Assembly (NCBI GenBank): GCA_000702525.1
Contig: JNIN01000002.1
Span: 310,001-374,000, forward strand
Direction: 5' to 3'
DNA length: 64,000 nucleotides
Source: Lachnospiraceae bacterium AC2012
Lineage (GTDB): Bacteria; Bacillota; Clostridia; Lachnospirales; Lachnospiraceae
Shown one piece after another: positions 1-9,280 of this stretch (the first letter of the stretch is position 1; the number at the start of each line of letters is the position of its first letter). Below the pieces are notes generated by a model, which was not told the DNA's origin, ran no database searches, and was given only the letters and a program-made list of their open reading frames with translations. The translations under genes and the position numbers were made by a program.

Positions 1-769
1 ATGCTCTAAACTCATCTGGCTGGATCGTCTGACGCTTCTTATTTGTCATAGAAAGAACCTTTACAAGAACCTCTGCAGCCTTTTCAACTGTATGCATAAG
101 ACCAAATGCAATATCAAAATCTGTACCACATACAAACATTCCGTGATGAGCCCAAACAGCTACATCCTTTGTTGCCATGATTTCAGATGTTGCAACTGCA
201 ATATCTCTTCCACCAGGAACCATCCAAGGTACTACGCCGATTCCCTGCGCGAATACGATGGGACACTCTGTTGCCATCTCCCAGATTTCTCTTGTGAAGA
301 TTTCATCCTCAAGAGGAAGAACATATGTAAGTGCAATTACATTTGTTGGATGACAGTGATATACCACGCGAATCTCTGCATCTCTCTTCTTGCAAACCTC
401 AAGATTCATAAGGTGTGATGGAAGCTCCGATGTTGGTCTACCCCCATTAACAAATCCCCATACGATTCTGTATTTGCTGCCTGTCGCGTCCACTTCAATG
501 ATTCCAATAGAATCTGTTGGATCAATCATTACATTTCTAAAATACTTTCCTGAACCTGTAACAAGGAAATATTCTCCTGCTAAATCTTTAACTTCTGTTC
601 CGATTTCTCTCCATTCGCCTGCTACGAACTCTTCCTTTACACTATCTACTTCCTCAGGCTTAATTCTATAAGAAAGGTTTCCGCCATTGCGCTCATGCCA
701 GCCCTGCTCCCAGCCGTCATTTGCCATTCTCATAAAACCTTCTACAAACTTTGCTTCTAATACTTTCAT
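1..769 (-). CDS. rhaD: L-rhamnulose-1-phosphate aldolase (3' end outside window)
   Basis: Class II aldolase that splits L-rhamnulose 1-phosphate into dihydroxyacetone phosphate and L-lactaldehyde, the last step of phosphorylated rhamnose catabolism. Translating the minus strand from the ATG at 769 gives 256 codons that run off the window edge; E. coli RhaD has about 274 residues. Family hallmarks are the substrate-binding stretch FLVTGSGKYFRNV, the zinc-ligand motif HCHPTNVIALTYV and a later WAHHG histidine. The start follows AGGAGA. The gene lies 13 bp downstream of the sugar isomerase on the same strand, so the two are probably one operon. The similarity to RhaD is extensive and I am confident of the family. 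Confidence 0.9.
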   Translation of the reverse strand, partial: MKVLEAKFVEGFMRMANDGWEQGWHERNGGNLSYRIKPEEVDSVKEEFVAGEWREIGTEVKDLAGEYFLVTGSGKYFRNVMIDPTDSIGIIEVDATGSKYRIVWGFVNGGRPTSELPSHLMNLEVCKKRDAEIRVVYHCHPTNVIALTYVLPLEDEIFTREIWEMATECPIVFAQGIGVVPWMVPGGRDIAVATSEIMATKDVAVWAHHGMFVCGTDFDIAFGLMHTVEKAAEVLVKVLSMTNKKRQTIQPDEFRA

Positions 770-782
770 TTCTAGTTCTCCT

Positions 783-2204
783 TTATCTAACTACTACTTC
801 AACTGGTACGTTAAATACCTTTGCAACTTTTTTGATTGTTTCCATATGGTGACCAACTGCTGCACCAAAATGATGTGTAGGACCAGTCTCGCTCCATCTG
901 GTTACAAACTCTGCAGCGCTGCAGCTGAATCTTGTACGCATCATTGTGTCACCGTTCTGAAGAATCTTTCCTTCTTCGTTAACACCCTCAGCAACAACAA
1001 ATTTGAAATGACCCTCGCCATCCTGTGTGATGCCAAGATAAGTGATAGGGCCTGTAGGTGGATAAAACTGTGTGAGATATCCGCCTCCAGTCTTTCCGTG
1101 GAACACATCCATCATCTTCATCGTTGGCTTCTTGGCCTGAGAGATGGCTGCATCACCAGATCCTGAATGACCAATAAGAGTTACGTCATCGTTGAAATCG
1201 ATCGTGTACATTTCAGCCAACTGACCTGTACCTGAGATTGTCTTCAAAATACTCATTGCCATAGCAACCTTCATATCACCTTCAACAGCACAAGCTGTTC
1301 CCTGCTTTATAAGCATAGAGAAGGCTGGGATAAGAAGGCTGTCCACCTTACCAGCAATTCCCTTGGCAAATCCGTCATAGTGAGATGCTACGAGACCAAG
1401 CTGCTCGTCCTTAACCCACTGTTCAAAGGCAACAACGTACTTTGCCATTTCCCATACTTTATCTACATCGCCACCACCAACAATGTCGAATGTATCTAAG
1501 ATGTTCTCAGCCTTTGCTTTAATAACGGCCTCGTCTGTAATATCATCTGCAATAGCCCAAATCTTTTCCCAGTCAAACTGCTTTGTGTAAAGCCCCATTC
1601 TTCTGTAAAGATTTGACTCATCGATATATAAATCCATCATGCCTGGATATGGTCTGCCAATCTGGGCAATGTTTGTATCTCTAAAACGACGTCGACAATT
1701 TGCTGCAAGGCACCACTCCTTTATTTCTCTTGCGACATTTTCATCTCCACCTTCTACAACACCTGTGATTACAGCGCTACGCTTTCCATAGCGATTAAGA
1801 TCGGCCACCATTTCTCCAACTGCGCCGCAGGCATAGGCTTCTCCAAGCCACTCTGCTGTACCAGCTGTATCATAATCAAGCGCCTTAAGCTTCTGAACAT
1901 TTACAAGGACTACAGGAACATCCAAATCCTTTACTGCTGGAAGCATGTTGTAGCTTGTTGCATAAGTGAGAAGCTGCATAAACACTAAATCTACATCTGC
2001 TGCTCTAAACTTATCCCCTGCAGCCTGAGACTGCTCCTTTGTAGTAACTACACCACCATCGATGATTTCTACAGTGTCCGGAATTGACTTTTTAAAATCC
2101 TCAAACTGCTTTTCAAATTCTGGTACCAACGATGGAAACTGTGGTAAATATGCGCCAAGGGCGATAGAAAACACACCCACTCTTGCTTTTGTTTCTACTA
2201 ACAT
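783..2204 (-). CDS. L-fucose/L-arabinose isomerase superfamily protein
   Basis: A 473-residue protein of the FucI/AraA ketol-isomerase superfamily, expected to convert an aldose to a ketose with a metal cofactor. The N-terminal half has the alternating strand/helix pattern of this fold. The C-terminal half carries a HSGSGD motif and the THH near residue 445, typical of a sugar isomerase barrel. AGGAGG precedes the ATG. It is not a classical RhaA, yet it sits directly before rhaD, so it may supply the rhamnose (or fucose/arabinose) isomerase step of this operon. Substrate is inferred from context only. Transcribed divergently from the AraC-type regulator at 2314. Confidence 0.75.
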   Translation of the reverse strand: MLVETKARVGVFSIALGAYLPQFPSLVPEFEKQFEDFKKSIPDTVEIIDGGVVTTKEQSQAAGDKFRAADVDLVFMQLLTYATSYNMLPAVKDLDVPVVLVNVQKLKALDYDTAGTAEWLGEAYACGAVGEMVADLNRYGKRSAVITGVVEGGDENVAREIKEWCLAANCRRRFRDTNIAQIGRPYPGMMDLYIDESNLYRRMGLYTKQFDWEKIWAIADDITDEAVIKAKAENILDTFDIVGGGDVDKVWEMAKYVVAFEQWVKDEQLGLVASHYDGFAKGIAGKVDSLLIPAFSMLIKQGTACAVEGDMKVAMAMSILKTISGTGQLAEMYTIDFNDDVTLIGHSGSGDAAISQAKKPTMKMMDVFHGKTGGGYLTQFYPPTGPITYLGITQDGEGHFKFVVAEGVNEEGKILQNGDTMMRTRFSCSAAEFVTRWSETGPTHHFGAAVGHHMETIKKVAKVFNVPVEVVVR

Positions 2205-2313
2205 TTCACTCCTCCTAGAACTTTATTTGCTCTTTATTTAAGCCTATAATATAATGATTTTATCGATGTAACTAGAACAGCAGATTATATATTTTGGAAC
2301 CTTATTTGACATT

Positions 2314-3279
2314 ATGAGAAATGATATTTATGAACTTCTAAACCAAATAACAGACGAGGAGAAAATGATTCTTGAAGGGGATACCAGCATTAGAAAAGAA
2401 CTGTATACCTCTGAAGATGAATTTGTAATAGATTCGGGAAAGCTTTTGGCACAAGGCAAGCTAATCGATATTCGCCCTCACACTAGATTTGCATATTTCC
2501 CTACACACAGACACAACTATATAGAAATGGTTTGTATGCTAAAGGGACAGCTCACTACTCATTTTGTGGGTGGCGAAACACTTACACTTCATGCTGGAGA
2601 TATCCTACTATTAAACCGCCACGCAAGACATGATATCGAACCATGTGGAAAGGATGACATTGCGATAAATTTCATCATTCTGCCAGAGTTCTTTTCACGT
2701 ACTCAGATTTTTTATGACAGAAATGATATCTTAAGAGATTTCATAGTCACATCACTTTCAGACAAAAAGAATTACAATGACTATCTACTTTATCATGCTG
2801 CGGGAATCCTTCCAGTAGAGAATCTGATTGAAAATCTAATTTGGACTCTCACATATCACAAAAATGATATGAACACGATCGCTATGTCCACAATGGATTT
2901 GCTTCTGATGAATCTTTGTACGCTCTCATCAGATACTTTGACCGATATGAGCCGTAGCAGTAACTCCACTACCATCCAGGCCCTTGAATATATCGATACC
3001 CATTTTGACAATGGCACACTGGATGAACTGGCTCAGCTAACAGGGTATTCAACCGCCTACCTTAGCCGACTTCTAAAGCAAAATACTGGCTTGAATTTTA
3101 AGCAGCTTCTTCAGCAGCGTCGCCTCCAAGAAGCTGCGTATTTACTAGAAAACACAACACTTACAACAGAAAAAATCATAAAAAAAATTGGCTACGAAAA
3201 CTCTGCTTACTTTTACAGAATCTTCGAAGCCAAATATGGTGTTTCGCCTAAAGACTACCGAATCAAATTAGGTCGTTAA
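2314..3279 (+). CDS. AraC-family transcriptional regulator
   Basis: A 321-residue regulator with an N-terminal cupin-like sensing domain (histidine-rich segment FPTHRHNYIEMV, then LHAGDILLLN) and a C-terminal AraC double helix-turn-helix from about residue 222 (LAQLTGYSTAYLSRLLK and IIKKIGYENSAYFYRIF). It is divergent from the isomerase-rhaD operon, with 109 bp between the starts, so it most likely senses a sugar and controls that operon and perhaps the rhamnosidase operon on its other side. No strong Shine-Dalgarno sequence is visible before the ATG. Ligand unknown; rhamnose is the contextual guess. Confidence 0.88.
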   Translation: MRNDIYELLNQITDEEKMILEGDTSIRKELYTSEDEFVIDSGKLLAQGKLIDIRPHTRFAYFPTHRHNYIEMVCMLKGQLTTHFVGGETLTLHAGDILLLNRHARHDIEPCGKDDIAINFIILPEFFSRTQIFYDRNDILRDFIVTSLSDKKNYNDYLLYHAAGILPVENLIENLIWTLTYHKNDMNTIAMSTMDLLLMNLCTLSSDTLTDMSRSSNSTTIQALEYIDTHFDNGTLDELAQLTGYSTAYLSRLLKQNTGLNFKQLLQQRRLQEAAYLLENTTLTTEKIIKKIGYENSAYFYRIFEAKYGVSPKDYRIKLGR

Positions 3280-3301
3280 AAGTTTTTTGTAAATTTTACA
3301 C

Positions 3302-5533
3302 TTATATTTCACATGTATATTTTCCTTTAATTGTTACTTCGTCGCCATTCGGCTTAATCAGTTTTCCAGATAAACCATCTGGCAATTCTACACTATATAG
3401 GCATTTATCATCCTCATAATGCCAGCCTACTGTAATAACTCCTTTTGGGGATTTATATGAGACTCTTGCATATTGTAGCTGTTTACTTGGTAGTGGCTTT
3501 AATACTAGTTCATCAAATGTGTATTGTAGACCACAAACACTCTCTATCAACCATTCGCAAATTGCTCCATAGCTGTAATGGTTTTGAGATGCTTTTCCAT
3601 CCCATGTTTCCCAAACGGTTGTAGCGCCTTGATTTACCTCATATAGCCAACTTGGTTTTGTTTCCTGTAAAAGTAGCTTGTAAGCAGTTTCTACATAACC
3701 GTTATCGGCAAGCACTTTGCATAAAAAAGGTGTCGATAAAAAGCCTGTATTTAAATGATAATCCATCTTTTCAACCAAGTCGTTTAGTTTTTTAGCATTG
3801 GCACTTATGTCCTTCTCTTCTAAAAGGCCAAATGCAATCGGCCTTACATAATCCTTTTGTCGATCAGACTCAATGATACCATTTGAAATAAAACGGCGTT
3901 GATATGCCCTTTTTGCTCCTTGGCTTATCTTCAAAAATTCTTTTGCATCTTCATGCTTTCCAATGATATCCGCCATTTCAGCTAAGATCCTCGCAGAGTA
4001 GCTTAAATAAGCAGTTGCGACTCCACTCTTACCTTTCATATCTACTCCACTTGCAAATTCTATATCTGGTTCAGCCCATTCTCCATAATCAAGACCTGAT
4101 GTGACGTCATAGAAACTATCTAAGCTACCACTAAATAGTTTTTTGATACAGCCTTTTTTAGCTCTTTTTCTGAGAAACATGAGCCACTTTTTCATAGCAT
4201 CATAGTTTTCACGAATAATCGACTGCTCACCATATCTCTTATACAAAGTGTAAGTAACAATAATAATAGCATCTCCCCATCCAGCAGATGCAGATAAAAG
4301 CTTTCCAAAGAAACTTTCCTCATTGTTTCTTGGTACGATATTTCTAACAGCTCCAGATTTATATTGATTTGCTCTGCAACTTGCTAGCCATTTTTCATAG
4401 ATTCGTCTACAATCCATCATATATAGACCAGTATTTACAAAAATCCCCGCGTCGCCAGTCCATCCTGCTCTTTCTCTTGTAGGACAGTCTGTTGGTATAT
4501 CACAGAAATTTCCTTTCATACTCCACATGGCGTTTCTAAACAACTTATTAAGCTTTTCATTACTTGACTCAAAGCTAGCTGTTTCTTCCATATCTGAATA
4601 TACAGCTATTGCCTCAAATTCTGCGTCCTCTAACGAAATATCTGTTTCTATCAAGCAATATCTGAATCCAAAGATAGAAAAATGAGGCTTGTAAATATTC
4701 TTACCTTCATGAGCTGTATACTCAATTTTTTGAAAAATACCACCTTCTTTGTGTCGTTCTCCAGGTTGGAAGTTTTCAATCGTAAACTCCCCATTTTCAT
4801 CTAAAGTTTCTCCGTGAGTTAACACAATTTTTTGACCTGATTTTGCATGAAATGTCATCTGAACATAACCTGCAATATTTTGCCCAAAATCCACAACTGT
4901 TTTTCCAGATGGCGTTTTTATCAGCTCTCCCCTAAATCTTTCCTTTTCAACAATGTGGGGATTAACATTAAATCTTAGATTATCGAAGCTATAGTCCTTC
5001 TCATTTACAGGTTTCCGATTCTCTTGTAGGGTATGAGAACAATCAATCACTTCTCCCTGGCACATATCAGAAGACACAATGTTACCGTGCGGATAAGTCT
5101 CCCAAGTACCATCCGTCTTTACGATCATTGAATCATCTGAACAAATCCATGCCAAAAGTCCAATATGAGTTCCAAAAAGATTTCTTGCACCCGTGACACC
5201 TGCAGCACTTCGATACCAACCATCTCCAAGCAATACTTTTATTGTGTTATTACCCTTCCTCAAAAGACCTGAAACATTATATCTTTGAACATATAATTCC
5301 TTTTCATATTCGGAAGTACCTGGAGCCAAAACAAAATCTCCTACCCTATGCTCATTAATATATGCCTCGTAACACCCATGGGCTGTAATAAAAAGCTCCT
5401 CATCACCATTTATCCCCTTTACTTCAAAGGACTTTTCTACCCACTTTGGTCTTTGTCTTTTTTCTGTATCAATTTCCTTTTCTGGTTCTATCCAATGTAC
5501 TTTATTTGATTTTAATATTCCTCTATTATTCAT
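3302..5533 (-). CDS. alpha-L-rhamnosidase (GH78)
   Basis: A 743-residue glycoside hydrolase that releases terminal L-rhamnose from rhamnosides. Domains in order: N-terminal beta-sandwich carbohydrate-binding region (about 30-200), concanavalin-like region with VVDFGQNIAGYV (about 200-310), the (alpha/alpha)6 catalytic barrel with DCPTRERAGWTGDAG around residues 349-363 (likely acid near E354/D361), the downstream ATTVWETWDG with the probable base Glu, and a C-terminal beta domain. No signal peptide is seen, so it acts inside the cell on imported rhamnosides. It begins GGGAG-N9-ATG and overlaps the preceding gene by 8 bp. It is the last gene of the GH1-symporter-isomerase-GH78 operon. Confidence 0.92.
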   Translation of the reverse strand: MNNRGILKSNKVHWIEPEKEIDTEKRQRPKWVEKSFEVKGINGDEELFITAHGCYEAYINEHRVGDFVLAPGTSEYEKELYVQRYNVSGLLRKGNNTIKVLLGDGWYRSAAGVTGARNLFGTHIGLLAWICSDDSMIVKTDGTWETYPHGNIVSSDMCQGEVIDCSHTLQENRKPVNEKDYSFDNLRFNVNPHIVEKERFRGELIKTPSGKTVVDFGQNIAGYVQMTFHAKSGQKIVLTHGETLDENGEFTIENFQPGERHKEGGIFQKIEYTAHEGKNIYKPHFSIFGFRYCLIETDISLEDAEFEAIAVYSDMEETASFESSNEKLNKLFRNAMWSMKGNFCDIPTDCPTRERAGWTGDAGIFVNTGLYMMDCRRIYEKWLASCRANQYKSGAVRNIVPRNNEESFFGKLLSASAGWGDAIIIVTYTLYKRYGEQSIIRENYDAMKKWLMFLRKRAKKGCIKKLFSGSLDSFYDVTSGLDYGEWAEPDIEFASGVDMKGKSGVATAYLSYSARILAEMADIIGKHEDAKEFLKISQGAKRAYQRRFISNGIIESDRQKDYVRPIAFGLLEEKDISANAKKLNDLVEKMDYHLNTGFLSTPFLCKVLADNGYVETAYKLLLQETKPSWLYEVNQGATTVWETWDGKASQNHYSYGAICEWLIESVCGLQYTFDELVLKPLPSKQLQYARVSYKSPKGVITVGWHYEDDKCLYSVELPDGLSGKLIKPNGDEVTIKGKYTCEI

Positions 5534-6383
5534 TTAAAAAATTCTCCCGCAAAAACGCCACGCTTTTCTCCATAGAATCCATAGGATTATTGTTGACCCA
5601 ATTTCTATGACTTTCAAGAATAATAGCATCAACATTTTTTATACAATCCAAATTAAGAATCTTTTTTAATGGCATATTCCCGTATCCTAGCTCTATGGAG
5701 TCTGATTTAAGTATTGGAGTAATTGGAACTTTTTTTAGTCTCGTTCCCCTATCGTTGATATGATAAAGAACTAACCTGTCACTAAGTTGCTCCATCATAG
5801 GAATGATTTCGACACCTGCTTCTGTAGGCCAATAGGAATCAAATTCGATCTTGACCAAATCAGGGTCTGTATCATTAAGTATTACTTCATATGCCGTATA
5901 TTTATTATCAACCTTTAGAAATTCTACATTATGATTGTGATATAGCAATTGCAAATTTGACTCATGTAATCTCGCACCTACTTTATCCAATCTTTTTGCA
6001 AGAGACTTAACATCATCATAATTACTATAATCAAATCTGTACATTCCCGTTATTACTATTTTATTTGTGTCTAATTCCTGTGCCTTTGAGATAACTTCAT
6101 CCATTCGATTTTCTAAGCTTCCTAAATCTGCATGAAGGCTAGTAGTTTTAAGTCCACTTTCCTTTAATAGATCCGGCCAACATATATTTGCCCCTTTGCC
6201 AACAGGCATACCTGCCATTTTTGTTAGAAGTCGAACGATAAAGGGTGTTTCTTCAATCATGAATAGATTTAGTTCTATTCCATCATAGCCAATCTGTTTT
6301 ATTCTTTTTAAAGTATTTAATGTTGTCTTCTCATCTTTACATACAGATCCAATCATTATCTGTTGCACTGCTATATTATTCAT
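5526..6383 (-). CDS. sugar phosphate isomerase/epimerase (TIM barrel)
   Basis: A 285-residue protein of the xylose-isomerase-like TIM-barrel family. Visible hallmarks are the N-terminal IGYDGIELN strand, a TSLHADLG strand, LLYHNHNVEF with metal-binding His residues, KIEFDSYW, LYHINDRG and the terminal ILESH glutamate/histidine, together the usual metal site. Such proteins isomerise or epimerise sugars, inositols or keto-sugars; the substrate cannot be read here. It lies 5 bp after the symporter and overlaps the GH78 gene by 8 bp, so it is co-translated in a glycoside-use operon and may process an unusual sugar from the aglycone or disaccharide. RBS is weak. Confidence 0.82.
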   Translation of the reverse strand: MNNIAVQQIMIGSVCKDEKTTLNTLKRIKQIGYDGIELNLFMIEETPFIVRLLTKMAGMPVGKGANICWPDLLKESGLKTTSLHADLGSLENRMDEVISKAQELDTNKIVITGMYRFDYSNYDDVKSLAKRLDKVGARLHESNLQLLYHNHNVEFLKVDNKYTAYEVILNDTDPDLVKIEFDSYWPTEAGVEIIPMMEQLSDRLVLYHINDRGTRLKKVPITPILKSDSIELGYGNMPLKKILNLDCIKNVDAIILESHRNWVNNNPMDSMEKSVAFLRENFLNE

Positions 6384-6388
6384 TGCTT

Positions 6389-7849
6389 TTATTTCACTTT
6401 CGCTTTCTGTTCTGCTATCTTTTCCTGTATCCTTATCATTTCTTCTTTTGATATAGGAGAAAGTTTCATAGCAACTAAATTACAAATCCAACCAATAATT
6501 GGCAAACCAACATAAATAAAGATCGTCATATTTTTAATAGCAAGAGTTGGTGCATCTGTTGGCTGTGGCATTGTTGATGTATAACCGATTATCGCTATAA
6601 GTGAAGTAGCCAAAACTGCTCCAAGTGATGAAAGAATACGATCAAAGAAATTGTATGTTCCTGTAACAACTGCAGGCATATATTTTCCTGAACGAGCCAA
6701 TTCATAATCAATTACATCTGCGCTCATAGAAGATGTAGCTGTTGTTACACACATTTTTGCACCGTTAACTAATAATGTAATTACAAAAAATACAACCGTA
6801 GGAAGTATCTCGACAGTTACTTTTCTCATATCTACAATATACATAAATGCTGCCAGTATTATAGAAAAAGCCATACTAATTTCTGTCCAAAAATAAAGTG
6901 CTTCCTTACTACCATGTTTACCGGCATATCTTGCTCCAAAAATAGCAAAAACAATAGAAGGTAACATTGCAACTACATTCAATAACGTAGATAATTGCAT
7001 ATTTCCGATTAAAATACCAAATAACATTGTTGTAACAATAGATTGACTTGAAGTCTGTTGTGCGAGCTTATCACTAGCTCCAGCTACAATGTACATCTGC
7101 AAAGCCCTGTTAGATTTCAAAAGCTTCATCATATCTTTCATCTTAACTTTTTCACTTGAGCCCTGACTATCTACGCCAAAATTTTCTGGCTTATCTGCTT
7201 CTGTTACACCAATGCAAGCAAGAAGCGTAAATACTAACGATATAATAATGGTCACTTTGGCACATGCCGCAAGCATTTCTATTGTATATTCATTGTTATA
7301 TCGAGGTAATAAAACTACAGTGAATAATACAGTCATTATCATTGGTGCAAAATAGTTATATACTGTTCCCCACACACCAACGATTGGTCTTTGCTTTGGA
7401 TCATTTGTCATAACAGGTCCAGCAATCATTCCCGCAACATTGTTCATTGTGTAGCCCAGAATGTATATTAAATACATAGCTGTAAATAAAATAATTCCAT
7501 GACCTTTTCCCGAACACCATATATAAAGCATAAATATTGCCAAGCTTTCTAAGCCCCAACCTGTAAGTAAAAACAAACGTATTTTTCCATGTTTTGTCAT
7601 AGTCTTATCAATCAACATTGCTATGACAGGATTAATAAATCCATCAAATATTCTAGTAGCGGTTAACAAAAAACCAACCACTGCTGTTGCAATTCCATAA
7701 CCGACATTAGCTACATAGCTAGCATATGTTAAAAGAATATAAAAGCACATTGCACCACCAGAATTTATGGTTGTAAGTGCTATTTGCCAATTCTTAGCTT
7801 TTCTATAGATACCTTTTTCTTCTACATTAGTTTTTAAATTCGATGTCAT
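6389..7849 (-). CDS. GPH-family glycoside:cation symporter
   Basis: About 486-residue membrane protein with around 12 hydrophobic segments, of the glycoside-pentoside-hexuronide (MelB/XynP-like) branch of the MFS superfamily. The motif RIFDGFINPVIA near residue 70 (the family RxxDaxxDP-type loop) and the later DVIDYELARSGKY with TGTYNFFDR are diagnostic. It is expected to import a glycoside with H+ or Na+. The reading frame extends to a GTG at 7861, but that codon is part of the Shine-Dalgarno sequence (GTGAGG); the ATG at 7849 with 6-7 nt spacing is the better start. It lies 11 bp after the GH1 gene, which supports uptake of an intact disaccharide or glycoside. Confidence 0.88.
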   Translation of the reverse strand: MTSNLKTNVEEKGIYRKAKNWQIALTTINSGGAMCFYILLTYASYVANVGYGIATAVVGFLLTATRIFDGFINPVIAMLIDKTMTKHGKIRLFLLTGWGLESLAIFMLYIWCSGKGHGIILFTAMYLIYILGYTMNNVAGMIAGPVMTNDPKQRPIVGVWGTVYNYFAPMIMTVLFTVVLLPRYNNEYTIEMLAACAKVTIIISLVFTLLACIGVTEADKPENFGVDSQGSSEKVKMKDMMKLLKSNRALQMYIVAGASDKLAQQTSSQSIVTTMLFGILIGNMQLSTLLNVVAMLPSIVFAIFGARYAGKHGSKEALYFWTEISMAFSIILAAFMYIVDMRKVTVEILPTVVFFVITLLVNGAKMCVTTATSSMSADVIDYELARSGKYMPAVVTGTYNFFDRILSSLGAVLATSLIAIIGYTSTMPQPTDAPTLAIKNMTIFIYVGLPIIGWICNLVAMKLSPISKEEMIRIQEKIAEQKAKVK

Positions 7850-7860
7850 AATAAACCTCA

Positions 7861-9156
7861 CTACTTTTCAACAAAACTGCCGAGAACTTTCAGGCTGTTT
7901 TTTTGTGTTCTTTCCATTGTATTTCTGTCCACAGAGATTAATCCAAATGTCATTGAAAATCCCTTCTGCCATTCGAAATTATCCAGTAACGACCATGCAA
8001 AATAGCCCTTTAGCTTGATTCCCTCTTCCATACACTCCTTAAGGCCAGACATTGCCTCTCTTATAAACTCACATCTTCTGTCATCATCCGCTGTGGCTAT
8101 TCCATTCTCCGTAACGATAAGATCACCTTTAAATTCTTTCGCACATTTTCTAACAACATTTACAATTCCCATTGGATAATCTTCATATCCCATCTGCGTT
8201 TTTGGTCCTGTTTCAAGTGATGGATTTGCTCCATTAGCATCAAAGAGTTTTCTTGTGTAACATTGAACACCTAAGAAATCGTCATTTTCGATGTAAGGCA
8301 AATAATGCAAGAATTCACTATCCCATGCTTCCTTTGCATGTTCTTCACCACCGTTTACACATTGAATATCATGAAGCGAAAGTGTCAAACCAACCTGAAT
8401 ACTTGAGTCAACATTTTTAATAGCAGCTTTAGCAGCATTGTGTGCTTTCATTACAAGCAGGTCACCTTCTTCCGTTGCTTGAGATACAAAATTTGCAACT
8501 TTTCTTGGATCTGCAACGTTAAAAGCTTTTGCAGTTTCCATCATAGACATCATCATCTGAGATTGATTCTGTGAAAGATTAACTCCAACCTGTACGGAAC
8601 CTTCCTGATTCTGATTGTCTGACTGCTTACTCATTCTTCCCATAAGATCCTTAATTAAGAAGGCCATTTGCAATCTCATATTTGCTTCATTAATTGTACA
8701 TACATATTTAACTTTGCCCGAAATATGTTCTGTTACATATTTAGCATATCTTTCAAAGTAGTAAACTACATCAGGTGATTCCCATCCCCCTTTTGTAATC
8801 AACCAGGCAGGAGATGTAAAATGATGATAAGTTACTACTGGTTCAATACCATTTGCATTACAATAATCAATCACCTGAATGTAGTGATTCATTTCTTTTT
8901 CATCCCATTGTCCTTCCATCGGCTCTATTCTCGCCCATTCAATAGAAAATCTATAGGAATTCAGTCCTGCCTGCTTTAACAAATCTATGTCTTCTTTGTA
9001 TCTGTTGTAATGATCTACTGCTAATCCAGATTTTTCAGCAAACATAGAATGCTCAATATTCTCCATAACCCAATAATCACTTTTTGTATTGTTTCCCTCC
9101 ACTTGATGAGCCGCTGTGGCTGCACCTAACATAAAATCTTTTTTGAATAGTTCCAT
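7861..9156 (-). CDS. GH1 family beta-glucosidase
   Basis: A 431-residue retaining glycoside hydrolase of family 1, first gene of the operon. Seen motifs: GAATAAHQVEG at the N terminus, acid/base Glu157 in TINEAN, nucleophile Glu350 in VTENG, and ARIEP and SLLDNFEW, which form the glucose subsite. The acid/base loop reads INEA rather than the usual FNEP, a mild deviation. The enzyme lacks a signal peptide and would act in the cytoplasm on unphosphorylated glycoside delivered by the symporter, since no phospho-glycosidase or PTS gene is nearby. With GH78 it could strip both sugars from a rutinoside-like substrate (inference). RBS GGGGA precedes ATG. Confidence 0.9.
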   Translation of the reverse strand: MELFKKDFMLGAATAAHQVEGNNTKSDYWVMENIEHSMFAEKSGLAVDHYNRYKEDIDLLKQAGLNSYRFSIEWARIEPMEGQWDEKEMNHYIQVIDYCNANGIEPVVTYHHFTSPAWLITKGGWESPDVVYYFERYAKYVTEHISGKVKYVCTINEANMRLQMAFLIKDLMGRMSKQSDNQNQEGSVQVGVNLSQNQSQMMMSMMETAKAFNVADPRKVANFVSQATEEGDLLVMKAHNAAKAAIKNVDSSIQVGLTLSLHDIQCVNGGEEHAKEAWDSEFLHYLPYIENDDFLGVQCYTRKLFDANGANPSLETGPKTQMGYEDYPMGIVNVVRKCAKEFKGDLIVTENGIATADDDRRCEFIREAMSGLKECMEEGIKLKGYFAWSLLDNFEWQKGFSMTFGLISVDRNTMERTQKNSLKVLGSFVEK

Positions 9157-9228
9157 TTTTATTCCCCATTTCTTTTTTATCGTTATAAGACAATTATATT
9201 TGACAGAATGGTATACCTATAATAAAAT

Positions 9229-9254
9229 TGTACATATTTTATTAATATCGTACA
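9229..9254. promoter_or_regulatory. inverted repeat between divergent GH1 operon and AraC regulator
   Basis: TGTACATATT (9229-9238) and AATATCGTACA (9244-9254) form a dyad with one unpaired base, in the 124-bp gap between the GH1 start and the regulator start. The placement suits a regulator-binding site for one or both divergent promoters. Direct evidence is the dyad only; binding is inferred. Confidence 0.4.
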
Positions 9255-9280
9255 CTTTGAGATAAGAGAGAAGAATACTA

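Noticed and set aside
687-1166. 159-codon plus-strand frame over the isomerase gene
   Set aside because: Antisense to a clear isomerase gene, with no RBS or domain-like content.
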